Origin: Treponema sp.
GTDB lineage: Bacteria; Spirochaetota; Spirochaetia; Treponematales; Breznakiellaceae
DNA: 5,613 nt
Assembly (NCBI GenBank): GCA_031254795.1
Contig: JAIRTS010000149.1
Location: 1 to 5,613, forward strand
Direction of reading: 5' to 3'
The translations under genes and the position numbers were made by a program. The notes beneath the pieces are model-generated. The model searched no databases. It saw only the letters and a program-made list of their open reading frames with translations, and had not been told where the DNA came from. Positions 1 through 5,462 of this stretch are shown piece by piece; position 1 is the stretch's first letter; every line of letters starts with the position of its first letter.

Positions 1-1
1 C

Positions 2-110
2 GCGTGGGCCGCCAGCGTGAACAAGAACGCCAAGCAGGTGTCAAACCTTGCTGCGCGCCCGGTCCGCCGTTGAAAACATCACCGTGATTATGGGCGACTT
101 TGGGCTATAG
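2..110 (+). pseudogene. C-terminal remnant, possible PP2C-type protein phosphatase, apparently frameshifted
   Basis: This is the 3' end of a gene entering from the left edge. One frame (from base 2) reads AWAASVNKNAKQVSNLAAR and then goes out of frame to a TGA at 71-73. The next frame reads RSAVENITVIMGDFGL and stops at TAG 108-110. Removing one base from the run around 53-62 joins them into a sequence whose VENITVI segment sits where PP2C-family (PPM) Ser/Thr phosphatases carry their C-terminal GSxDNITVIVV strand, with matching spacing to the preceding helix. PP2C enzymes remove phosphate from Ser/Thr residues using metals bound by aspartates, but none of those residues lie in the window. 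The family call rests on about 35 residues and is tentative. The frameshift may be a decayed gene or a sequencing error. No terminator with a clear U tract follows. Confidence 0.35.
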
Positions 111-165
111 CCGCCTGATCCGTTTGTGAGGCGAGGGCGTGTTTGATTTGGAGGCGCGGTGAGGC

Positions 166-181
166 GGCGCCCTGATGCGCC
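166..181. other. GC-rich stem-loop just upstream of the operon promoter
   Basis: GGCGC at 166-170 can pair with GCGCC at 177-181 across a 6-base loop. An alternative longer pairing joins AGGCGC at 152-157 to GCGCCT at 177-182. It ends two bases before the TTGAAA -35 box. No U tract follows, so it is a poor intrinsic terminator for the gene to the left. In GC-rich DNA a 5-bp stem may be chance. Confidence 0.25.
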
Positions 182-183
182 TA

Positions 184-212
184 TTGAAAAACGAAGGATT
201 TGTTTCTATAAT
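184..212 (+). promoter_or_regulatory. Sigma70-type promoter of the TPR/BatD-like/Smr operon
   Basis: TTGAAA (184-189) is followed after exactly 17 bases by a perfect TATAAT (207-212). This gives 5/6 and 6/6 matches to the housekeeping consensus at optimal spacing. Transcription should start near 218-220, leaving a leader of about 120 nt before the TPR lipoprotein start at 343. It lies in the 232-bp gap between the left-edge gene remnant and the first complete gene, so it most likely serves the three downstream plus-strand genes. No comparable promoter was seen between those genes. Confidence 0.75.
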
Positions 213-221
213 GGCGTCAAT

Positions 222-350
222 ATGAGTAAAAAAAGCGTTGTTTGGAGAGTTTGTTTAACGCCCCGTCGAACCTTCGGATTGCGCCCTGTGTCGCGGCTCA
301 AGGCAGCCCCGCGTTTCGCGTCGCGGTTTTACACAGACAGCGATGATTAA
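222..350 (+). CDS. Possible short leader ORF, 42 aa, overlapping the TPR gene start
   Basis: An ATG at 222, two or three bases after the predicted transcription start, opens a 42-codon frame beginning MSKKSVVWRV. The product would be strongly basic (about nine Arg/Lys) with an acidic SDD end, and I recognise no family. Its TAA at 348-350 overlaps the ATG (343-345) of the next gene, the geometry of translational coupling, and the downstream gene has no visible Shine-Dalgarno of its own. Against it: no ribosome site fits before 222, so it would have to be read nearly leaderless, and a stretch this short open by chance is common in GC-rich DNA. An untranslated leader is equally possible. Confidence 0.17.
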   Translation: MSKKSVVWRVCLTPRRTFGLRPVSRLKAAPRFASRFYTDSDD

Positions 351-978
351 AGCTGGCGAACGCGGGGCGTATGCGGGGTGTTCGACGCCTGCTTTCTGTA
401 TTCTTCTCCTCCTTTCTATAACATCCTGTTCAGATTTGAGCGGAAAATTGTTCATATTGGAAGGTAACTTTTACCAGACGCGGGGGTTTTCAAATCAGGC
501 TATCGCCGCGTACCTCAAGGCGGCTTCGCATCCTGAAACGAAAGCCTACGCGGAATTCGGACTCGGCGCCGTGTATCATTCGCTGGATGAACGAGAAGCG
601 GCGCTGGAGCGTTTCAAAGACGCGGAAACAACCGCCAACGGCGCTCCCGGACAGGAACATCAGGAGTTGCTCTACCGCATCAGGTACAATTCCGGTGTCA
701 TTGCGTTTGAGAACGGACAGTACGATGAGGCGGTTGTCCGTTTCAGACAGGCGCTGGAAGTTAATCCGAGGCGCGTCGAAGCGAAACGGAATCTGGAGTT
801 GAGCCTTGCGGCGCGGCGCCACGACGAAAGCGCCTCTGAAAGCAAAACCGGGGAAGGGCAAAAGCAGGAAAACTCGGAAACCAACGTGTTGTTTGAATAT
901 TTACGTGAAAAGGAGCGCCAGCAATGGAAAAGCAGGGAATGGATAGAAGATGCTCCCGAAGATGGACCGGATTATTAG
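343..978 (+). CDS. Bat-type TPR repeat lipoprotein
   Basis: The protein has 211 residues. A hydrophobic stretch (about 17-28) ends in a lipobox-like ITSC, so Cys29 is the likely lipidation site; spirochaetal lipoboxes tolerate such variation. The mature part is helical, with TPR-like repeats at about 37-62, 67-99 (AYAEFGLGAVYHSLDEREAA) and 113-146 (YNSGVIAFENGQYDEAVVRF, then NP). A charged low-complexity stretch (156-180) follows, and the tail FEYLREKERQQWKSREW resembles the end of BatB/BatC-type TPR proteins. In this family the role is periplasmic protein-protein scaffolding within the Bat (Bacteroides aerotolerance) cluster. The BatD-like gene directly downstream supports that placement, but no biochemical activity is implied. 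ATG 343 is the first plausible start in this frame; no clear Shine-Dalgarno precedes it. The last 55 bp overlap the next gene. A generic TPR lipoprotein is the alternative reading. Confidence 0.85.
   Translation: MIKAGERGAYAGCSTPAFCILLLLSITSCSDLSGKLFILEGNFYQTRGFSNQAIAAYLKAASHPETKAYAEFGLGAVYHSLDEREAALERFKDAETTANGAPGQEHQELLYRIRYNSGVIAFENGQYDEAVVRFRQALEVNPRRVEAKRNLELSLAARRHDESASESKTGEGQKQENSETNVLFEYLREKERQQWKSREWIEDAPEDGPDY
911..915 (+). promoter_or_regulatory. Shine-Dalgarno fixing the start of the BatD-like gene
   Basis: AGGAG lies 8 bases before ATG 924, inside the 3' coding end of the TPR gene. It selects 924 over the in-frame ATG at 939, whose nearest purine run (AGGG) is only about one base away. 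The 55-bp coding overlap is therefore probably real. Confidence 0.7.
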
Positions 979-2549
979 GTCTTGCCCTGATCTACATTAG
1001 AACGCGCGCTAGGGCGTGCGCTAGGGCGTGCGTTCTAGGCTCCGCTTTAGTCTGTCTTTTAACGCCAGGTGGCTCTCTTTTCGCCCAAGAAGACGCGGCT
1101 TCCGGTGAGACACCGGCGGCAATCGCTCCGCCGGAGGATGCCGCGCGACTTGCGGATGAGGATCAGACGGACGCCGGGTGGTTTGAAATACTGTTCTCAT
1201 CCCCTTCGCCTGTCAGTAATCTCCCGTGGACAATCACCTTTCTGGTGGATTACCCCTATCCACCCGGCGTCTTGGTGCATCCGCCGGAATTTCCGGAAGA
1301 GCTTGCGCTTGAGGAAGTGCGGGTTGAACCGCGTCTTATCGCCACCGCCGCCGGCGAGCGCCGTTCCGCCGTACAATTCACCTTTATTCCCAAACGCGCC
1401 GCCCAGGTGACTCTCGGTCCCTTTGAAGTGAGGACGCCCCAGCGGGCCGCAATTACCGCTGAAATGCCCATTGACATAAAGAGCGCCAATCCCCGCGCCG
1501 AAACGCGCCATCCGTATTTTACATGGGAGAGCGGCAGGAATGGCTTCGCCATTGGGGAAAGCGGCGAGCTTTTTATGAGACTCCACGAGTGGGACGACGC
1601 AAAAAAACGTCCTCAAAACCTCTTCCGTTTTGAGGTGCCGGAACACGCGATTCTGGAAGAACATCCCCTCACTCACGCTGAAATCGCCCGCGACATCGTA
1701 CTGCGCCTTACGCTTATCCCGCTTGAAGGCTCTGAAATAACGATCAACCGCCACCGCTTTCAACATGAGGGCTACACGCTTGAAATTCCCCAACTCCACT
1801 TGAAGGTCGCCCCTAAGAAGGCGGACCCGCAGATGGCGGCGGCGCAGGGCGCGCAAGACACGCGGGATGCGTCCGGCGCATTGGATAGCAATGGAGAAAA
1901 TACCGCGCCGATCCCGGCGCCGGATGTCGCGGCGCTGGACGCGACCGCCTCCGGCGCCCCTTTCCCAGACTTCTCCGTTGATACGGACAGCCTCTTGCGC
2001 GCTTTAAGAAAAGCGGACGTATTCGGAATAGACTCGTGTATAGAAGAGGCGAGAACGCTATGGCGGCAAAAACGGACAGCCGAAGCGCTCGCCATTATAC
2101 GCAAAACAGAGAGGGATCACACGTTCGGTCCTTTTTTGGTGAATGGAAGGCGGGAACTGGAGCGCCACGCCGCTCTTGAACCTATTCATGACGAAGCGTG
2201 GATACCGAAAAACCTATGCCTTGCCCTCTTCTTGTGCGCTCTTGCGGTTCTTTCGTTTTTTATAGCGCTTGGTCTTATCAAGAAGAAATGGAAAGTAATT
2301 CCTATTATCGTTGTGACTGTCCTGTTGCCGGCGCTCTTTTTTGCCTTTACCGGCATAGCGCAACCGAAAGAAGCCATACTGCATGACTCGGCGGCTTTTT
2401 ATGTGCCGGAAATAAAAGGCGAAATACAGAGTCGTTTTAATGAGGGGCAGCGCGCCTTTGTCCGCTCAATTTCGGGCGATTGGGTTTTTGTCGAGACGTT
2501 TGACAACCGGGCGGGCTGGGTCAGGCTTGAAGATGTGGTGTTTTACTGA
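924..2549 (+). CDS. BatD-like periplasmic/membrane protein with C-terminal SH3-like domain
   Basis: The protein has 541 residues. An N-terminal export signal (basic to residue 13, then hydrophobic stretches at 15-25 and 37-47) ends near LFA-QE (54/55). It is interrupted by an Arg/Ala/Cys insert, RTRARACARACV (26-37), encoded by a tandem repeat. Residues about 75-295 look like beta-sandwich material as in BatD/aerotolerance proteins (ITFLVDYPYPPGVLVHPPEF, then LGPFEVRTP). An Ala/Pro-rich linker (about 296-352) leads to a helical, TPR-like segment (356-425). Two membrane helices follow (about 431-452 and 458-479, separated by KKKWK). The C-terminal 60 residues have an SH3b look (AFVRSISGDWVFVETFDNRAGWVRLEDV). 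BatD proteins are linked to aerotolerance and envelope stress, but their molecular function is unsettled. Coupling to the TPR lipoprotein and Smr gene suggests one transcript. The BatD assignment rests on architecture and neighbours; a generic SH3-domain membrane protein is the fallback. Confidence 0.75.
   Translation: MEKQGMDRRCSRRWTGLLGLALIYIRTRARACARACVLGSALVCLLTPGGSLFAQEDAASGETPAAIAPPEDAARLADEDQTDAGWFEILFSSPSPVSNLPWTITFLVDYPYPPGVLVHPPEFPEELALEEVRVEPRLIATAAGERRSAVQFTFIPKRAAQVTLGPFEVRTPQRAAITAEMPIDIKSANPRAETRHPYFTWESGRNGFAIGESGELFMRLHEWDDAKKRPQNLFRFEVPEHAILEEHPLTHAEIARDIVLRLTLIPLEGSEITINRHRFQHEGYTLEIPQLHLKVAPKKADPQMAAAQGAQDTRDASGALDSNGENTAPIPAPDVAALDATASGAPFPDFSVDTDSLLRALRKADVFGIDSCIEEARTLWRQKRTAEALAIIRKTERDHTFGPFLVNGRRELERHAALEPIHDEAWIPKNLCLALFLCALAVLSFFIALGLIKKKWKVIPIIVVTVLLPALFFAFTGIAQPKEAILHDSAAFYVPEIKGEIQSRFNEGQRAFVRSISGDWVFVETFDNRAGWVRLEDVVFY
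998..1037. repeat. 12-bp tandem repeat forming a 13-bp hairpin within coding sequence
   Basis: GCGCTAGGGCGT occurs twice in perfect tandem (1006-1017 and 1018-1029), followed by a partial third unit. The flanks are inverted: TAGAACGC at 998-1005 pairs with GCGTTCTA at 1030-1037. Including wobbles the stem reaches 13 bp (998-1010 with 1025-1037) around a 14-base loop. It encodes RTRARACARACV in the middle of the signal peptide of the BatD-like protein, keeping the frame. Confidence 0.85.
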
Positions 2550-2586
2550 AAGCGTCAGTCGCAACGGCGAGGGATGTCGCGGCTAG

Positions 2587-3159
2587 ATGGATTTTGGGGA
2601 TATTCTTGACGCATGGGAAAAACAGACCGCCATTCCGCAGGGGGATCGGAAAAGGCGCAGGCTGAAAACCGCTCACAAAAAAGAGTTGGAAAAAGAGGGC
2701 GCGGGGGATGGCGAAAAAAAGCAAGGGCAGGACGCTCCTTCGGATGAAAAGCGAAAGCCGCGACAGCCGCCGCAACCTTCACGTCCCCACGATGTACTCG
2801 TCGCTTGGCTTGAGACCCATGACATTTACGACAAAGACAAGGATACAGAACTTATATACTCAGCCGCCGAAAACCGCGCCCGCCTCCTCCGCAAAAAGCC
2901 GGACGCCGTCATTGATCTTCACAATCTTACACATGACAAAGCGTGGCAGGCGCTTGAAGATTTTTTTCAAAAATGTTCGGCGTCGAACCTTGAAAAGGCG
3001 CTTATTATTCACGGAAAAGGAAATCATTCCAACGGCGGCGCGGTCTTAAAACGTCTCGTACAGAAATTTATTGAAAAAAGCCCCCTTGCCGGCGAAAGTG
3101 GGTATAATCCCGCCAAAACAGGCGGATCAGGCGCGACATGGGTTATTCTGAAAAAGTAA
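2587..3159 (+). CDS. Smr-domain protein (putative nucleic-acid endonuclease)
   Basis: The protein has 190 residues. The N-terminus MDFGDILDAWE is followed by a long Lys/Arg/Glu/Gln/Pro-rich, probably disordered stretch (about 20-68). A helical segment with WLETHDIYDKD (74-84) comes next, and the C-terminal half is an Smr domain. Its signatures are all visible: IDLHNLT (109-115), LIIHGKGNHS (139-148) and the terminal GGSGATWVILK (179-189). Smr domains, the MutS2 C-terminal type, bind or nick DNA or RNA; stand-alone members with such N-terminal extensions have been proposed to act as endonucleases. The usual DLHG is DLHN here. ATG 2587 is the first start in frame, with a stop codon just before it. 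The nearest purine run (GAGGG, 2569-2573) is too distant to be a good ribosome site. It lies 37 bp after the BatD-like stop on the same strand, so co-transcription is likely. A specific substrate cannot be inferred. Confidence 0.9.
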   Translation: MDFGDILDAWEKQTAIPQGDRKRRRLKTAHKKELEKEGAGDGEKKQGQDAPSDEKRKPRQPPQPSRPHDVLVAWLETHDIYDKDKDTELIYSAAENRARLLRKKPDAVIDLHNLTHDKAWQALEDFFQKCSASNLEKALIIHGKGNHSNGGAVLKRLVQKFIEKSPLAGESGYNPAKTGGSGATWVILKK

Positions 3160-3168
3160 ACTATTGCC

Positions 3169-3212
3169 CAAGCTTTGCTAAGGCTCTGCTAAAGCTCTAC
3201 TCAAGCCTCGCT
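3169..3212. repeat. Four degenerate 11-bp tandem units between convergent genes
   Basis: The units are CAAGCTTTGCT (3169-3179), AAGGCTCTGCT (3180-3190), AAAGCTCTACT (3191-3201) and CAAGCCTCGCT (3202-3212). The consensus is (C/A)AAGCTCTGCT, with 1, 1, 1 and 3 departures. They occupy most of the 56-bp gap between the Smr stop (3159) and the infA stop (3216). AGCTTT (3171-3176) can pair with AAAGCT (3191-3196), a weak two-way hairpin without a U tract. No standard terminator was found for either gene. Confidence 0.75.
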
Positions 3213-3215
3213 CGG

Positions 3216-3440
3216 TTAGCGTTCGCGGTAAATGATGCGTCCTCTGCTCAAATCGTAGGGTGAAAGCGCGACTTTCACTCTGTCGCCAGGTACGATGCGG
3301 ATATAATGTTTGCGCATTTTGCCCGAAAGATGCGCAAGTATGAGATGCCCGTTTTGGTTATCCAATTCTACTCTAAACATGGTGTTGGGAAGCGCCTCTT
3401 TGACAACTCCCTCCACTTCAATAGCTTCTTCTTTAGCCAC
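3216..3440 (-). CDS. infA: Translation initiation factor IF-1
   Basis: The product has 74 residues, close to the usual 72, and is one OB-fold along its whole length. IF-1 hallmarks are clear: AKEEAIEVEGVVKEALPNT at the start, the FRVEL strand, HLILAHLSGKMRKHYIRI, the PGDRVKVALSPYDL segment and the terminal RGRIIYRER. IF-1 binds the 30S A site and acts with IF-2 and IF-3 in start-codon selection. The start is GTG at 3440-3438, chosen because an AAGGAG (3451-3446) sits five bases upstream and because family members begin M-AKEE. An in-frame ATG further upstream would put the ribosome site inside the coding region. Two residues in the DNQNGH loop make this protein slightly longer than usual. The gene converges with the Smr gene and diverges from gatC, with its own promoter. 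Confidence 0.97.
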   Translation of the reverse strand: MAKEEAIEVEGVVKEALPNTMFRVELDNQNGHLILAHLSGKMRKHYIRIVPGDRVKVALSPYDLSRGRIIYRER

Positions 3441-3445
3441 AATAA

Positions 3446-3451
3446 CTCCTT
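3446..3451 (-). promoter_or_regulatory. Shine-Dalgarno fixing the infA GTG start
   Basis: On the minus strand AAGGAG lies five bases before GTG (3440-3438). It identifies GTG, rather than the upstream in-frame ATG at 3459-3457, as the initiation codon. The predicted transcription start is at or within this motif, so the mRNA leader would be only about 10 nt. Confidence 0.75.
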
Positions 3452-3456
3452 TTATC

Positions 3457-3485
3457 ATGCTACTGTAAACAACGGAAAAAGTCAA
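3457..3485 (-). promoter_or_regulatory. infA: Sigma70-type promoter of infA
   Basis: Reading the minus strand, TTGACT (3485-3480, 5/6 to consensus) is followed after 17 bases by TAGCAT (3462-3457, 4/6). The predicted start is near 3451-3449, almost on the Shine-Dalgarno. The -35 box is separated by only two bases from the inverted repeat at 3488-3514, so a protein bound there could affect polymerase. Confidence 0.6.
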
Positions 3486-3517
3486 GAACTCTGAGAGTTC
3501 CGAACTCTCAGAGTCCC
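3486..3517. repeat. Compound direct and inverted repeat, candidate operator
   Basis: Two 16-bp units lie head to tail, GAACTCTGAGAGTTCC (3486-3501) and GAACTCTCAGAGTCCC (3502-3517), differing at two positions. The pair also forms a perfect 13-bp inverted repeat (3488-3500 with 3502-3514) around one central base, and each unit is itself nearly palindromic (ACTCT-S-AGAGT). A more degenerate third copy with CTCGGTGAG may follow at 3518-3535. It lies in the divergent infA/gatC intergenic region. An operator, or on the minus strand a terminator-like hairpin followed by a T-rich stretch, are both possible. Confidence 0.8.
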
Positions 3518-3552
3518 AGACTCGGTGAGACGTCCGCCTTTCGCAGGCGCCC

Positions 3553-3581
3553 TTGACATGCGCTCCCTATTATGCAAAAAT
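3553..3581 (+). promoter_or_regulatory. Possible gatCA promoter with consensus -35 but weak -10
   Basis: TTGACA (3553-3558) is a perfect -35 box. With 17-base spacing the -10 would be AAAAAT (3576-3581), a 4/6 match, placing the start at about 3588, on the gatC ATG itself. A better-looking TATTAT (3568-3573) is only 9 bases away, too close to TTGACA and without a -35 of its own. A short hairpin, CGCCT (3535-3539) with AGGCG (3545-3549), lies just upstream. Confidence 0.4.
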
Positions 3582-3587
3582 GAGCGC

Positions 3588-3932
3588 ATGAACATAAAAG
3601 ATTTACAAGAAACAGCCGCGCTTGCCCATCTTAACCTTACAGACGAGGATCTCAAGGCGGCGTTTCCGGCGTTTGAGCAGATGCTCGGGTTTTTCGCGGC
3701 TATGCAAGCCGCCGATGACGACGCCGAAGCCTTTCCCGTTTCCATCGCCGGGCTTTCCCATCAGACGCATACCGTCTCTTCGGATTTCTTCCGTGAAGAC
3801 GCCTCGCAAGACGCGCCCTTTGAATGCGGCGCAGTCAACGATCAGAGCGAAAGGCTCCTTGACAATGAGGCGTTGCTAAACAACGCGGGAGAGCGAGACG
3901 GCAGATTCATAGTGATACCAAACGTTTTATAA
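3588..3932 (+). CDS. gatC: Glutamyl/aspartyl-tRNA amidotransferase subunit C
   Basis: The product has 114 residues, slightly longer than the usual 95-100 or so. The N-terminal helix IKDLQETAALAHLNLTDEDL and the FPAFEQMLGFFAAMQAADDD segment match the GatC pattern (xxVxxxAxLAxLxLxxEE, then FExML). A central extended stretch follows (SHQTHTVSSDFFREDA, replacing the usual R-D-D-x-V region), and the end GRFIVIPNVL matches the conserved GxFxVPxVL. GatC wraps around GatA and stabilises the GatCAB complex, which converts Glu-tRNA(Gln) or Asp-tRNA(Asn) to the amidated form. ATG 3588 fits the family N-terminus; an upstream GTG at 3525 would add 21 unconserved residues. Only a weak GAG precedes the ATG, so leaderless reading is possible. 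The gatA start is 10 bases beyond the stop. Confidence 0.93.
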   Translation: MNIKDLQETAALAHLNLTDEDLKAAFPAFEQMLGFFAAMQAADDDAEAFPVSIAGLSHQTHTVSSDFFREDASQDAPFECGAVNDQSERLLDNEALLNNAGERDGRFIVIPNVL

Positions 3933-3942
3933 GGAAGAAACC

Positions 3943-5460
3943 ATGGGGGAATATACGGAGTATTTCAAAAAATGGGAAGAAAAAATAGGCGCGTTCATTG
4001 AGGTTGACGAGGAAGCGATAGAAAACAGCGGTTTCAAACGGCGCGGACAGGACTTCCGCGCCGGCGAGCGCGTTGGTGAAAAAAGTGAAAAAAAATCCGT
4101 GTCGGGTTTGCCGTTTGCGGTGAAGGACAATATCGCGGTGAAAGGACGTTCCATAAGCTGCGGTTCAAAGTTGCTGGAAAATGTCAAATCCCCCTACACC
4201 GCGACGGCGGTTAAAAAGTTGGAGGCGCAGGGCGCGTGGGTGATTGGGAAGACCAATCTTGACGAGTTTGGCATGGGGTCTTCGACCGACAATTCGGCGC
4301 TCAAGAAAACGAACAACCCGTGGGACGCAAGCAGGGTCGCGGGCGGCTCATCCGGCGGTTCAGCGGCTGCGGTCGCCGCGGGGCTGGTTCCCTTCGCGCT
4401 TGGTACGGACACGGGCGGATCCGTCCGCCAGCCCGCGGCGTTCTGCGGCGTTGTGGGACTAAAACCCACCTATGGCGCCGTGTCCCGTTTTGGGTTGGTG
4501 GCTTACGCCTCAAGCCTCGAAACAGCCGGCGTACTCGCTGATTCCGTGGAACGGTGCAGGGCGGTTTTTTCGATCATACGGGGCAAAGACGAGAACGATC
4601 AAACCAGTGTTGCGGCGCCCGCAAACGCGCCGAGTCCGGAAGAAAAGAGCGGCAAGCCTCGGATTATCGGCGTGTTGCCGGCGGAATCCGTGGCAAAGGC
4701 AATCGCGGCGGCGGGCGGCGGCGCGGACGGCGAACAGACGCTCTCCATTGCGGCGCAAGCAGCCACATTGGAAGAAGAGACGCGCAGGGGGTTTGAGACG
4801 GCGAAAAAAAATCTCGCCGCTCTGGGACACACCCTGATTGACGTGGAGATTCCCAGTCTCAAATACGGAGTGCCGGCGTATTACGCCATCGCTGCGGCGG
4901 AAGCAAGCGCAAATCTCGCCCGTTTCGACGGCATACGCTACGGCAAACGTCCGGATTGGGCGGAAAATCCCGATGATCTTATTGACAAGGCGCGAGAAGC
5001 TGGCTTCGGCAGCGAGGTAAAGCTCCGCATATTGCTTGGCGCCTTTGTCCTGCGTTCCGGCTTTCAGGATCGCTATTACCTCCGCGCCCAGCGCATCCGC
5101 GCCGGCATACGGCGGAGCTTCGAAGCCCTGCTCGGCGACGCGGACTACGCCAACGGCGCCGATAGCGGCGCGTGTTGTGACGCGGTTCTGTTGCCTGTGT
5201 TCCCCACCCGCGCCTTTGACCGCGGGCCATCTACGCTGTCGCCCTTTGCCCAGAAAGCCGCAGACCTTTACACCTGTTGCGCAAACCTCGCGGGACTTCC
5301 CGCGCTCTCCTTCCCCGCGTCCGTGGAGAATGGCCTGCCGGTAGGAGTTCAACTTTTGGGACGCGCCTTTGCTGAGTCCACGCTATTGGATATTGCCGAA
5401 GGATACGAAAAGGAGCGCCCTTTCCCGCATCCATCAGGATATGAGCCGTTCTGGGATTAA
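3943..5460 (+). CDS. gatA: Glutamyl/aspartyl-tRNA amidotransferase subunit A
   Basis: The product has 505 residues (usual about 480-490). It is an amidase-signature enzyme with the full catalytic triad. Lys61 is in GLPFAVKDNI, the cis-Ser136 in AGGSSGGSAAAVAAGL and the nucleophile Ser160 in GTDTGGSVRQPAAF; the 75- and 24-residue spacings match those of characterised GatA. GatA releases ammonia from glutamine, which is passed to GatB to amidate misacylated tRNA. Other conserved parts are KTNLDEFGMGSS (103-114), VGLKPTYGAVSRFGLVAYASS (171-191) and ANLAGLPALSFP with Asp441 just before it. Differences from the family are an Ala/Gly-rich insert at about 250-275, and SLETAG (191-196) where SLDQIG is usual. 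AAGGA (3931-3935) is seven bases from the ATG and overlaps the gatC stop, so the two genes are surely co-transcribed. gatB is not in the window. Confidence 0.97.
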   Translation: MGEYTEYFKKWEEKIGAFIEVDEEAIENSGFKRRGQDFRAGERVGEKSEKKSVSGLPFAVKDNIAVKGRSISCGSKLLENVKSPYTATAVKKLEAQGAWVIGKTNLDEFGMGSSTDNSALKKTNNPWDASRVAGGSSGGSAAAVAAGLVPFALGTDTGGSVRQPAAFCGVVGLKPTYGAVSRFGLVAYASSLETAGVLADSVERCRAVFSIIRGKDENDQTSVAAPANAPSPEEKSGKPRIIGVLPAESVAKAIAAAGGGADGEQTLSIAAQAATLEEETRRGFETAKKNLAALGHTLIDVEIPSLKYGVPAYYAIAAAEASANLARFDGIRYGKRPDWAENPDDLIDKAREAGFGSEVKLRILLGAFVLRSGFQDRYYLRAQRIRAGIRRSFEALLGDADYANGADSGACCDAVLLPVFPTRAFDRGPSTLSPFAQKAADLYTCCANLAGLPALSFPASVENGLPVGVQLLGRAFAESTLLDIAEGYEKERPFPHPSGYEPFWD

Positions 5461-5462
5461 AA

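Noticed and set aside
490..861. 123-codon minus-strand frame inside the TPR gene
   Set aside because: Antisense shadow of a clear TPR-repeat coding sequence; no family resemblance.
924..978. Overlap of the TPR and BatD-like genes as an annotation error
   Set aside because: The TPR C-terminus is continuous to its stop, and the AGGAG-ATG spacing for the downstream gene is good, so a genuine overlap is the simplest reading.
1197..1856. 219-codon minus-strand frame inside the BatD-like gene
   Set aside because: Antisense to a gene with a good ribosome site and sensible domain layout; no recognisable motifs.
3169..3212. CRISPR array
   Set aside because: Units are 11 bp, contiguous and degenerate, with no spacers and no cas genes nearby.
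3441..3485. N-terminal extension of IF-1 using upstream starts
   Set aside because: It would overlap the promoter and bury the AAGGAG inside the coding region; the family begins at AKEE, which matches the GTG start.
3525..3587. Upstream GTG start for gatC
   Set aside because: The extra 21 residues do not resemble GatC and would span the TTGACA box; ATG 3588 matches the family N-terminus.
4510..5352. 280-codon open frame on the minus strand within gatA
   Set aside because: It is fully antisense to a clear gatA with intact catalytic motifs; the translation looks like no protein family and has skewed Arg/Cys/Gly content. Long antisense frames are expected in GC-rich genes.
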